Below are positions 1-7,758 of a stretch of 64,000 bases of DNA, piece by piece. A program made the position numbers and the translations under genes. The notes under the pieces are model-generated. The model had not been told where the DNA came from. It did not search any database and saw only the letters and a list, made by a program, of their open reading frames with translations. The stretch covers positions 95,439-159,438 of the forward strand of contig CALXAH010000004.1 in NCBI GenBank assembly GCA_944386225.1. Direction: 5' to 3'. Within the stretch, counting starts at the first letter, position 1, and the number at the start of each line of letters is the position of its first letter. This DNA is from an uncultured Gemmiger sp. (lineage in GTDB: Bacteria > Bacillota > Clostridia > Oscillospirales > Ruminococcaceae).

Positions 1-50
1 CAGGTGTACACGAACACCGCGATGGCCGAAATATAGCCGTAAATATCCAT
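1..50 (-). CDS. Unknown protein, N-terminal 16 residues only (cut by window edge)
   Basis: An ATG at 50-48 follows a strong ribosome binding site (GGGGAGGTGAG on the minus strand, about 54-65) that overlaps the end of the GH3 gene upstream. The reading frame is open to the edge and gives MDIYGYISAIAVFVYT, a hydrophobic start that suits a membrane segment. The five-base gap makes it the third gene of the operon after the ICMT-like and GH3 genes. Too little is present to assign a function. Confidence 0.55.
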   Translation of the reverse strand, partial: MDIYGYISAIAVFVYT

Positions 51-55
51 GCCGC

Positions 56-1666
56 TCACCTCCCCTCGCCGGCGCAGGCCAGCAGTTCGTCCAGCTGGTA
101 CCGGTCCGGGTTCATCTGCCGGGGGCGGCGGCCGTGCCGCGCCTCATAGGCCGCAAAGGAACCGGTGCGCAGCACCGTGACCCGCAGCGGGTCCATACCC
201 AGCAGCTTTTTCAGATCCCGGTAGTCCTGGTCGGTGTACTTGAAGTAGGTGGTCAGCAGGTCCCGCAGCACGTCGGTGCTGATGGCGTGTTTGAGGAACG
301 CCTCCCGCTGGATCTCCACATACAGGTGGAAATAGGGGCGGTTTTCGCTGGTGAATTCCTTGGTGGCTATCCAGCCGGTCACCGGCAGGCCGCTGAGCTC
401 GATCACCGAGCGGATGCCGTTGGCCGAGATGCGGGTAAAGCCCGCGATGTCGATGATGTCCGGAACCCGGTCCACATACTCGAACCGGGGGATATGGGTG
501 CCGTCCTCCCGGCTGGACAGGCCCAGGCACCGGTAGGTGTCCCCCACCCGGTAGCGGGCAAAGGCGCCGCCCTTGAGCACCGTCAGGATCAGCTCGTACT
601 TTTCGCCGGGCTGCACCTCGTCCATCAGGCAGGTGCGGGGCTGGTAGTCCGGCTCGTCCATCAGGCGCAGCATGTCCCGCTCGGGCAGAAACTCGTAGAA
701 GCAGGTGTCCGGGAAGAAGTACATGCCGTTGCGGCTCCAGATCTCGGTGCCGATGATGGAGGGCTCGGTGCCGGCAAACAGTTCCATGGGCCGGATGCCC
801 CACAGCTCCTCCAGGTCGTCCTTGTAGCAGCGGTTGTCGGTGCCCGCCACCATGAAGCCCTTCAGGTGGAACAGGTCCGACGGGCGCAAAGGCCGGTTCT
901 CCCGTTTGCAGCGGGATTTGGCCCGCAGAATGCGCAGCAGCATGGAGGGCTTGAACTTCAGCAGATCGGCCGGGCGCAGCTTGCCGCCCTTGCCGCTCAT
1001 CTCGCCCAGGCTCAGGCTGACCGCGTAGGCCACGCTCCCGAGGCCGAAGAAGAACTCCACGTCCCGCTGCATGGCCATCTTGAATCCCAGCTTGTTGCGC
1101 TGGCTGAAACTCATCTCCACCGCATCCCGCACGGCGGGCAGAAACTCGATGCCGATGGCCTCGTTCAGGGTCAGCGGGAACAGGCCGGTGGCGTAGGGCA
1201 GCGGAGCCAGCCCGTACAGGAACTTGTCCCGGGGGGATACGCTGAACTGCCCCCGCCCCTTGCTGGTGCTCAGGATCAGGCAGGACACCACGTTGTCCCG
1301 GAAGGTGTCCAGCATGGCCCGGGTGTAGGGGGCCACCTTGATGGGGTGGCGGCCGCCCTCCCAGGTGGTCTGGATCCAGATCACCGGGGTGCCGGGCAGC
1401 ATGTCCGCCCGCTTGCGCAGCAGCACGTCGGCGTAGTCCTCGTAGCTGGTCAGGGGCACCTGCGCCCGGAACTCCTCAATGGTGGCGGGCCGTTTGCCCC
1501 GCAGGATGCTCTGCCCCAGGGCGCTGGCGCTCCACAGGCGGATCTGCTCCTCCATCAGGCGGCGCTGGATGCGCATGTAGTCTTCCATGGAAAGGTCCAG
1601 AAAGCCGCAGTAGCGGTTCCACACCGCCTGGTAGTCCTGTTGTTCCAGTTGTTCTTCCAGATTCAT
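56..1666 (-). CDS. GH3 family acyl-adenylating protein
   Basis: This 536-aa protein resembles the GH3 (auxin-responsive promoter) family, which belongs to the adenylate-forming enzymes and in plants joins acyl acids to amino acids using ATP. Visible family features are the N-terminal helical region with a FRAQVPLTSYEDY segment, a TTWEGGRHPIK stretch at the place of the nucleotide-binding loop, a central AGTEPSIIGTEIW stretch, and a late YRVGDTYRCLGL segment that matches the conserved RY-x-GD-x-x region. Length is close to the usual 500-600 aa. The start overlaps the preceding ICMT-like gene by four bases, so the two are translationally coupled. Bacterial GH3 proteins mostly lack a known substrate, so the acyl acid and acceptor here are not known. 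Confidence 0.8.
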   Translation of the reverse strand: MNLEEQLEQQDYQAVWNRYCGFLDLSMEDYMRIQRRLMEEQIRLWSASALGQSILRGKRPATIEEFRAQVPLTSYEDYADVLLRKRADMLPGTPVIWIQTTWEGGRHPIKVAPYTRAMLDTFRDNVVSCLILSTSKGRGQFSVSPRDKFLYGLAPLPYATGLFPLTLNEAIGIEFLPAVRDAVEMSFSQRNKLGFKMAMQRDVEFFFGLGSVAYAVSLSLGEMSGKGGKLRPADLLKFKPSMLLRILRAKSRCKRENRPLRPSDLFHLKGFMVAGTDNRCYKDDLEELWGIRPMELFAGTEPSIIGTEIWSRNGMYFFPDTCFYEFLPERDMLRLMDEPDYQPRTCLMDEVQPGEKYELILTVLKGGAFARYRVGDTYRCLGLSSREDGTHIPRFEYVDRVPDIIDIAGFTRISANGIRSVIELSGLPVTGWIATKEFTSENRPYFHLYVEIQREAFLKHAISTDVLRDLLTTYFKYTDQDYRDLKKLLGMDPLRVTVLRTGSFAAYEARHGRRPRQMNPDRYQLDELLACAGEGR

Positions 1667-2232
1667 CGGCGGCGGACCTCCTTTCGCAAAGTTTGTATAC
1701 AGCGGCGCAGGCTGGCGGGATTCGGGATCAGGAAAGGCGCCAGTGTCCGGTATTCCGGGTAGTTGTCAAAGGTATGGGGAAAGGTCCACCGGTCCTGCAG
1801 CACCACATAGGCCACATCCAGGGCGCTCATCAGCAGGCAGAACCCCCACAGGCGGCCGCTGCCCAGCGCCCCGGCCAGGCACAGGTATCCGCCCGCGAAC
1901 CAGAGCACGCCGGGATGCCGGCAGAGGGCGTAGACCCCCTCGGTGTAGGCCAGGCGGCCCTGGGATTGCTGTACATAGGTATCGGAAAAGGGAAGCGCAA
2001 AAAACAGGGTGTAGATCTCCAGCGCCAGAAAAACCAGCGCCGCCGCCAGCAGCGCCCAGCCGCCCGGGCCTTGCACACCCGGCGCGGTCCATACCGCCAG
2101 CGCCGTGGCCGCCACCAGGCAGATAAAGCCCGCCGCGAAGGCCCCGCTGCAAACCGGGGCCAGCGGCCGCACGCTGTGCCGGTCATACAGGGCAAACAGC
2201 GCAAACCCCGCCGCACACAGGGCAAATTCCAT
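1663..2232 (-). CDS. Isoprenylcysteine carboxyl methyltransferase-like membrane protein
   Basis: The 189-aa protein is almost entirely hydrophobic, with about five membrane segments. The segment YALCRHPGVLWFAGGYL near residue 105 resembles the RHP motif of the ICMT/phospholipid methyltransferase superfamily, whose members bind S-adenosylmethionine at the membrane, and the C-terminal FDNYPEYRTLAPFLIPNP matches the usual tail of that fold (Y-x-x-Y followed by P-F-L-I-P). It is first in a leftward operon and overlaps the GH3 gene by four bases. Methyl transfer to a lipid or isoprenoid is inferred from the motif only. Confidence 0.6.
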   Translation of the reverse strand: MEFALCAAGFALFALYDRHSVRPLAPVCSGAFAAGFICLVAATALAVWTAPGVQGPGGWALLAAALVFLALEIYTLFFALPFSDTYVQQSQGRLAYTEGVYALCRHPGVLWFAGGYLCLAGALGSGRLWGFCLLMSALDVAYVVLQDRWTFPHTFDNYPEYRTLAPFLIPNPASLRRCIQTLRKEVRRR

Positions 2233-2417
2233 AATGGATTCCTTCCTCTCGGGGACGTATCTCCCCTATGCTGCAAAAAATGCGACAATCGCACAATTCG
2301 ACTTTTTATATCATACCATGTTCCCGGTCAAGAAAAAAGGGAAAAAACGCAAAAAATTCACGATCCTGCCCCGGTTTATAAGGAATATTTTACCATTTTG
2401 CGGGGTGCGGCGGGCAG

Positions 2418-2453
2418 AAAAAAGCAGCCCGGCCCCCAAAGGGGGCGGGCTGC
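2418..2453 (-). terminator. Rho-independent terminator of the envelope-sensing operon
   Basis: A GC-rich hairpin (arms about 2424-2437 and 2441-2453, loop AAA) is followed on the minus strand by six T. It lies 17 bases past the stop of the serine hydrolase gene and closes the operon that starts with the response regulator. Confidence 0.85.
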
Positions 2454-2469
2454 CGGTCAAACGCAGGGT

Positions 2470-3576
2470 TCAGCTTTCCATCAGGGCGGTCAGCAGGGCG
2501 CCGATCTGGCGGTAGTATTCCTTGTACTGGGGGTCCACCTTGGCCGGGTCGCCCCAGTCGGTGAACACCGCCGCGTAGTAGGGATCGGGGGCGTAGACGA
2601 TGGCAATGTCGTGCAGCGCGCCCTTCCAGTTGCCGTATTTTTTGGCCATGGGCCAGTCGGTCACCAGATAGCTGTGCCGCGCGTCCAGAAACGCCTGTTT
2701 CAGCTCCAGCGCGTTATCCGTGCCGGTGTCGAAAAACGCCTGCAGCGCGGTGAGGATCTTCACCGCGTCGGCGGCCGACAGGGTGCCGGTCATGCTGGTG
2801 GCGGGGCTCAGGGCGATGCTGCGCCCGCCCGGATCCAGGCCCAGCCCGGTGAGAAACTCGGTAAACCCGGTGGCGCTGGTGGCGGGCCAGCGGGTGTACA
2901 GCTGCTCCGCCGCGCCGTTGCTGCTCTTGCTTACCATCTCGGCCACCGCGTCCCGGGCGGTGCGGTCCGGCACCGTGACCAGCCGCGGGGTGGGGCTGGG
3001 CAGGCCGGCGGCCGCGTCCTCCTCCGACAGGGCTACCTCCTCGGTGCGGCTCCAGCCGGGCAGCACCTCGTCCAGGTTCACCTCCCCGGCTTCGGCCCGG
3101 GTGTACAGCCACAGGGCGTAGGGGGCTTTCAGCAGGCTGGCCGCATAATATTGTGTGTCCGCATTGCGGGCGTAGGTCAGCCCGTCAGAGGGCCGTACCG
3201 CCAGCACCGACACGCTGCCGGGCAGGCTGTCCAGATAGGCGTCCAGCGCGGCCCGTGCCTGGGCCTGCTCCGGGGTATCCCCCGCCGGGGCGGGGGTGGG
3301 GGTAGGCGTGGCGTCCTCGTCCCCCTCCCCGTCCTCCTCGTCCGGTTCGGGCGAAGGCTGCGCCGTGGGGGCGGGTGTGGCAACGGGCGCCGCAGCCTCG
3401 GCATCGGGGCCGTCGGCCTCTGCCAGCATCCAGTATACACTGACCGCCAGGACGGCCAGCACCGTCAGCAGCGCCGCGGTGCGCAGCAGCCGGCGCCGCC
3501 GGTGCCGCTTGCGGGCGGCCTTCGGGTCCTTGTGATAGACCCGGCGGGCGCCGGGCGTTTGTTCCTCTCGTTTCAT
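2470..3576 (-). CDS. Membrane-anchored class A beta-lactamase-fold serine hydrolase
   Basis: This 368-aa protein has a basic cytoplasmic N-terminus (KAARKRHRRRRLL), one membrane helix around residues 32-50, and a Pro/Thr/Glu-rich linker to about residue 95. A beta-lactamase2-type catalytic domain follows. The catalytic S-x-x-K is S147-L-L-K150, the S-x-N element is S218-S-N220, and a KYG stands where KTG is usual. The fold covers class A beta-lactamases and inactive or peptidoglycan-acting relatives; the linker and anchor suggest a cell-wall role rather than secreted penicillinase activity, but beta-lactam hydrolysis is not excluded. It is last in the five-gene operon with the two-component system, which points to an envelope-stress output. 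Confidence 0.75.
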   Translation of the reverse strand: MKREEQTPGARRVYHKDPKAARKRHRRRRLLRTAALLTVLAVLAVSVYWMLAEADGPDAEAAAPVATPAPTAQPSPEPDEEDGEGDEDATPTPTPAPAGDTPEQAQARAALDAYLDSLPGSVSVLAVRPSDGLTYARNADTQYYAASLLKAPYALWLYTRAEAGEVNLDEVLPGWSRTEEVALSEEDAAAGLPSPTPRLVTVPDRTARDAVAEMVSKSSNGAAEQLYTRWPATSATGFTEFLTGLGLDPGGRSIALSPATSMTGTLSAADAVKILTALQAFFDTGTDNALELKQAFLDARHSYLVTDWPMAKKYGNWKGALHDIAIVYAPDPYYAAVFTDWGDPAKVDPQYKEYYRQIGALLTALMES

Positions 3577-3589
3577 GGGTCCCTCTCCC

Positions 3590-4489
3590 TCAGATCATCT
3601 GTATTGCAACCCCGCTTACACAGCACAGGCGCGCGTCGTAATAGAGGCAGAGCATCCCGCTGCCGTACCGGTCGGTCAGGGTCAGCAGTACCTCGTTTTC
3701 CAGCCGGATGATCTGGGCGTCCAGCATCCGTTCATCGCACAGCTGCTGCAGCCGGGCATCCGGGCTGGGGTCCAGGGACAGCTCCGGGATGGGGCGCTCC
3801 TGCAGCCGCTCCAGCAGCCCGAACGAGGCGCCCTCGGTGAGGGAATACCACCCCTCTGCCGAGATGCCCAGCAGCGTATCCCGGGTGCCGCCCAGAAATC
3901 CGGACAGCCAGCTCTGCACCAGTTCCGCCGCCTGATCCAGCTGGGAATCGCGGGCCGCCGCCTCATCCGGAAAACGCAGCCGCAGGGATATCTGCATCCC
4001 GGTGCTGTCCTGCCCGAACGCCAGATCCATCCGCACGCCGGTCTGCTCCACCATCCGGCCGCTGTACAGGTTGGTCAGCATCAGGGTGCCGGGAAGCGGA
4101 TAGTCGGGCAGATAACAGGCGAACATATCTTCGGCGGCCAGCATTTGAAAGGCGAGCGGGCCTTCCGGCGTTTCCACCTGCGCGTCGTAGATCCCCATGG
4201 GCCAGAACATGCTGTCGTAGATCCAGGCCAGATCCATGTAGGTTTCCCCCGCCCCGGTTTCGGTGACCTGTTCCGGATCGTACCGCTGCCAGACGGGCAG
4301 CAGGGGTTCGTCCTCCGCCGCCAGGCTCAGGGAGGTGTACACCGGCAGCGGCGCGGTTCCGCCGCCGGCGGGCAGGGCCCGGGCCAGACCAATGCCGCAC
4401 AGCCCGGCCAGCAGCGAGCCCGCCGCCGCGATCACCGTGGCCCACAGCACCACCCGCAGATTGCCGGAAAGCGCCGCTTTGTTGCGCAT
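3590..4489 (-). CDS. Anchored extracytoplasmic protein, paralogue of the next gene
   Basis: This 299-aa protein of unknown family has a cytoplasmic start (MRNKAALSGNLR), one signal-anchor helix around residues 13-38, and an extracytoplasmic domain. It clearly shares ancestry with the protein at 4509-5429: both begin MRNK, both carry LPVYTSL after the helix followed by AEDEP, both have LSFP/LRFPD in the middle, and both end with a GSGML-LY-D-RL-CV block. The two genes are 19 bases apart. Position inside an operon with a histidine kinase, response regulator and serine hydrolase suggests a sensing or envelope accessory role. I recognise no catalytic motif. Confidence 0.75.
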   Translation of the reverse strand: MRNKAALSGNLRVVLWATVIAAAGSLLAGLCGIGLARALPAGGGTAPLPVYTSLSLAAEDEPLLPVWQRYDPEQVTETGAGETYMDLAWIYDSMFWPMGIYDAQVETPEGPLAFQMLAAEDMFACYLPDYPLPGTLMLTNLYSGRMVEQTGVRMDLAFGQDSTGMQISLRLRFPDEAAARDSQLDQAAELVQSWLSGFLGGTRDTLLGISAEGWYSLTEGASFGLLERLQERPIPELSLDPSPDARLQQLCDERMLDAQIIRLENEVLLTLTDRYGSGMLCLYYDARLCCVSGVAIQMI

Positions 4490-4508
4490 CGGATGTCGCC
4501 TCCCTTTT

Positions 4509-5429
4509 TTATGTCTGCATCACATGCCCGGTAACACAGCGCAGCCGCACATCGAAGTACAGGCCCAGCATCCCGCTGCCGCCCTGGTCGCTCAGGATCA
4601 CCAGCAGCTCGTTGTCCAGCCGGATGGTCTGCAGGTCGATGAAGGCGGCGTCACACAGGGTCAGCAAACGCTCCTCCGGTGTGCCCTCCTGGGTATCCAC
4701 CGCGGCCAGCCATTCGTCCGACGGCAGAAATATCACCCGCTCCTCCAGCCAAGTGTTGGCGGCCAGGCATCCCAGGTCTGCCCCCATCAGGGAGGCGGTG
4801 CGGCCGCTGAGCAGATCCAGCAGATTCTGCTGGATCTGCGTCAGGGCCGCATCAAATTGGGCCGGGTCGGCGTCTGCCAGATCCGGAAAGGACAGCCGCA
4901 CGGATACGCACCTGTCCTGCACGCCCACATCCAGCACGCTGGGGCCGCAGGTTACCATCTCAAAAGTCAGCTGGTCAACCCCCGCCAGCCCCTCCGGCAG
5001 GGCCACCTGATACAGATAAAAGGCCGAGCCGGGATCGGTGGCCGGGGTCTTCCAGGGTAGTTCCATGTCCAGGGTGCCGCCTGCCCAGAACAGGCCGACA
5101 GAGTAAATATGCTGGTCGAACAGGCTGTACAGGCCGGTGGGCAGCCAGTCCATCCCCAGGGACATCTGCTCCTCCAGCGCAAAGGAGGACAGGTTGACCA
5201 TCCCCTCCGGGTCAAAGTCCTGCCAGACCGTGGCCACCGGCTCGTCCTCCGCCACCAGATTCAGCGAGGTATACACCGGCAGCGCCTGGGCACTGCCGGC
5301 GGAAGGCAGGGACAGGGCCAGCGCGCCGCCGCCCAGGCCGCACACCAGCGCCCCCACCGCAACGATCGCCGCTGTCCACATCCCGGTGCGCAGCGCGCCG
5401 GCCCGGTCTTCGTTCCGCTTATTCCTCAT
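4509..5429 (-). CDS. Anchored extracytoplasmic protein, paralogue of the previous gene
   Basis: This 306-aa protein has a short basic cytoplasmic start, a membrane helix around residues 17-42, and an outside domain with no motif I recognise. It begins 11 bases before the histidine kinase gene ends, so the two are translationally coupled. It is a tandem duplicate of the downstream protein, with matching N-terminal anchor, central and C-terminal blocks but a diverged middle. Such coupling to a sensor kinase suggests it modulates the sensor or acts on the same envelope signal; this is inference from position. Confidence 0.75.
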   Translation of the reverse strand: MRNKRNEDRAGALRTGMWTAAIVAVGALVCGLGGGALALSLPSAGSAQALPVYTSLNLVAEDEPVATVWQDFDPEGMVNLSSFALEEQMSLGMDWLPTGLYSLFDQHIYSVGLFWAGGTLDMELPWKTPATDPGSAFYLYQVALPEGLAGVDQLTFEMVTCGPSVLDVGVQDRCVSVRLSFPDLADADPAQFDAALTQIQQNLLDLLSGRTASLMGADLGCLAANTWLEERVIFLPSDEWLAAVDTQEGTPEERLLTLCDAAFIDLQTIRLDNELLVILSDQGGSGMLGLYFDVRLRCVTGHVMQT

Positions 5430-6882
5430 GGCCCTGCGCCTCCTGCCCGCCGCTGCCGGCCAGCGGCAGATACAGGGTGATCAGGGTGCCCTGACCAACC
5501 CGGCTGTCCACCTCGAAGCGGCCGCCGTGGATCCGCACGATCTGTTCGCACAGGGCCAGGCCCAGCCCCGCGCCGCCCGCCTTGCGGGCCCGGGACTTGT
5601 CCACCATGTAGAAGGGCTGGCGGATCTTGTCCAGCTCGGCGGCGGGGATGCCCCGGCCGTAGTCCCGGATGCAGATCTCGGCCCAGCCGTTCTGGGGCCG
5701 GCCCGCCAGCACCAGCTTGCCGCCCGCGGGGCTGGCCTTGCGGGCGTTGTCCAGAAAGTTGTACAACAGGCTTTTCAGCAGTTCCCGGTCGCCGTTCACC
5801 ACCATGGGCTGGCAGAACTGTTCCAGACGCAGCTGCCCGCTGGTCAGCAGGGGCTGGATGGCGGTGGCCACCTCCTTGAACAGCTCCGGCATGTCCACCG
5901 GGGTCAGCACCAGGTTTCGGTTCTCCACCGCCAGCAGCTCCATCAGCTTGCCGCTCAGACTGCGCAGGCGGCGGGTCTCCTCCACGATGATGCCCGCGTA
6001 CCGCATCCGCTGCTCGTCCGGCACCTGCTTCTGCAGCTGCAGCAGATCCGCAAACCCCAGGATGCTGGTCAGGGGCGTTTTCATCTCGTGGGCCATGTTG
6101 GCGGTAAAGGTCTTCTGGCTTTCGGCGGTGTGTTCCAGCTGCTCCACCCGCTGCTGCACCGCCCGGGCCAGCCGGTTCATATCCTGGGCCAGGCCCGCCA
6201 GCTCGTCGCCGCTGGTCAGTTCCAGCCGCTGGGCATAGTCGCCCCCGGCGATGCGGCGGGCGGTGCGGCTCAGGGTATGCAGCGGACGCAGCATGGTGCG
6301 CACCACCACCACCAGCAGCCCGGCGCCCGCCAGGCTCACCGCCAGGCTTACCGCCATCAGACGGATGCTCTGCCCGGCCAGCCGGTCCACCCCGGCCTGC
6401 ACCGAAAACCGGCACACCAGCCGGTAGTCGTGCTGCTCGGCGGTAAAGGGCAGGCTGCACACCAGCACCGCCCCCTCCGGCCCCCGGCTGTATTCATACA
6501 GGGTGCCGGGGGCGGTTTCGGCATTGTCCTCCGCCCCGGCCATGGCGTCGGTACAGCCCTCCACCGGCGCGTCCAGGGCCTGCCCGTTCCGGTACAGGCC
6601 CAGCTGCAAAAGATACTCGTCGGTCAGCTGGCTGGAGGCGCTGCGCACCGCCGCCGTGTCCGCCGCGTCGGCGTCCAGCATCATCAGGCCGTTCTGCAGC
6701 CGGGTACTCACCACGCCGGTTTTGATCAGCCGCGCCAGATACTGCTGCTGGGTCAGCGCCCGGTCCAGCTGCTGGTCCCACACCGTCTGCCAGCTGGCCC
6801 GCACGAACAGCAGGGTCAGCAGGCTGGTGCAGCAGACCATCAGGGCCAGCGTGCCCAGAAAGATCTTCTGCCACAGTTTCAT
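5419..6882 (-). CDS. Sensor histidine kinase (HAMP, HisKA, HATPase)
   Basis: This is a 487-aa membrane histidine kinase of OmpR-partner type. A first membrane helix lies at about residues 6-27 and a second near 172-192, enclosing an extracytoplasmic sensor of about 145 residues. A HAMP linker follows, then the HisKA domain with phospho-acceptor H265 in NMAHEMKTPLTS. The ATP-binding domain shows the N box (LLYNFLDNARKA), the G1 box (RDYGRGIP) and the G2 box (GAGLGLAL). It starts one base after the stop of the response regulator and would phosphorylate it. The stimulus is unknown; the three downstream genes suggest cell-envelope stress. Confidence 0.92.
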   Translation of the reverse strand: MKLWQKIFLGTLALMVCCTSLLTLLFVRASWQTVWDQQLDRALTQQQYLARLIKTGVVSTRLQNGLMMLDADAADTAAVRSASSQLTDEYLLQLGLYRNGQALDAPVEGCTDAMAGAEDNAETAPGTLYEYSRGPEGAVLVCSLPFTAEQHDYRLVCRFSVQAGVDRLAGQSIRLMAVSLAVSLAGAGLLVVVVRTMLRPLHTLSRTARRIAGGDYAQRLELTSGDELAGLAQDMNRLARAVQQRVEQLEHTAESQKTFTANMAHEMKTPLTSILGFADLLQLQKQVPDEQRMRYAGIIVEETRRLRSLSGKLMELLAVENRNLVLTPVDMPELFKEVATAIQPLLTSGQLRLEQFCQPMVVNGDRELLKSLLYNFLDNARKASPAGGKLVLAGRPQNGWAEICIRDYGRGIPAAELDKIRQPFYMVDKSRARKAGGAGLGLALCEQIVRIHGGRFEVDSRVGQGTLITLYLPLAGSGGQEAQGHEE

Positions 6883-6883
6883 C

Positions 6884-7558
6884 TTACTTCTCCAGCCGGT
6901 ACCCCACCCGGGGCAGGGTTACCAGCTTGTCCGCCAGGCCCAGTTTCTGGCGCAGCCGCTGCACATGGATGTCCACGGTGCGGGTCTCCCCCGCAAACTC
7001 GTAGCCCCACACCAGCGCCAGCAGCTTCTCCCGGCTGAGCGCCAGATCCTGATGCTGCAGAAATACCCGCAGCAGTTCAAACTCTTTCGGGCTCAGCGCC
7101 ACCGGCACCCCGGCCCGGGTCACCGTATGGCTGCCCAGATCCTGCTGGATGTCCCGGTAGACCAGCACCTGCCGCCCCTTGCCCCGGCGGCGCAGGGCCA
7201 CCTCCACCCGGGCCAGCAGTTCCAGCGCCTCAAAGGGCTTGGCTATGTAGTCCTCCGCGCCCAGCTGCAGGCCCCGCACCTTGTCGGTCACCTGCTGCAT
7301 GGCGGACAGAAAGATCACCGGCACGTCCAGCCCGGCCACCCGTTCCATCACGCCGAAGCCGTCCAGCCCGGGCAGCATCACGTCCAGCAGGATCAGGTCG
7401 TATCCGCCGGAAAAGATCTTCTCCACCGCCTCGGCGCCGTCGGCGCAGTTTTCGCAGGTATAGCCGCCCAGCTGCAGGGTGGCTTCGATCATCTGGGCGA
7501 TATGGGCCTCGTCCTCCACAACCAGGATGTGGGCCGTTTGCTGTGTGTTCTGATTCAT
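6884..7558 (-). CDS. OmpR/PhoB-family response regulator
   Basis: This 224-aa regulator has a receiver domain with the acidic pair E15-D16, phospho-acceptor D59 in LILLDVMLPGLDG, and the conserved Lys in AEDYIAKPFE. A winged-helix DNA-binding domain follows (SPKEFELLRVFL to TVDIHVQRLRQKLG). I place the start at the ATG at 7558, eight bases after GGAGGTG. The frame is open further upstream but would run across the divergent promoter region and into coaBC. It leads an operon with the histidine kinase, two anchored proteins and a serine hydrolase. Repeats in its upstream region could be its own binding sites. Confidence 0.92.
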   Translation of the reverse strand: MNQNTQQTAHILVVEDEAHIAQMIEATLQLGGYTCENCADGAEAVEKIFSGGYDLILLDVMLPGLDGFGVMERVAGLDVPVIFLSAMQQVTDKVRGLQLGAEDYIAKPFEALELLARVEVALRRRGKGRQVLVYRDIQQDLGSHTVTRAGVPVALSPKEFELLRVFLQHQDLALSREKLLALVWGYEFAGETRTVDIHVQRLRQKLGLADKLVTLPRVGYRLEK

Positions 7559-7589
7559 GATTCGTACACCTCCGTGCCCCATTATCCCA

Positions 7590-7631
7590 TACAAACCGTA
7601 TCCAAAACCGCGCAAAGTTGTATCAAAACCG
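7590..7631. promoter_or_regulatory. Direct repeats in the response-regulator/coaBC divergent region
   Basis: Three copies of an (AT)C-AAAACCG-type sequence occur here: ACAAACCG at about 7590-7598, GTATCCAAAACCG at 7598-7610, and GTATCAAAACCG at 7620-7631. The last two are spaced 22 bases start to start, about two helical turns, as is usual for OmpR-family sites. Autoregulation is inferred. Confidence 0.4.
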
Positions 7632-7758
7632 TAAAAACGGCAGGGTTCGTGGTATTCCCCCTTACTATACCACAGATATACGCAGGGTGCAAAGGCGGAT
7701 ATTGGCAGGACAAACCCGTCCGGATGTGATACAATAGGCACAGCAAGGAGGGATATCC

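Noticed and set aside
1693-3711. A 672-codon plus-strand frame
   Set aside because: It runs antisense across three convincing minus-strand genes and a terminator; it has no domain and arises from GC bias.
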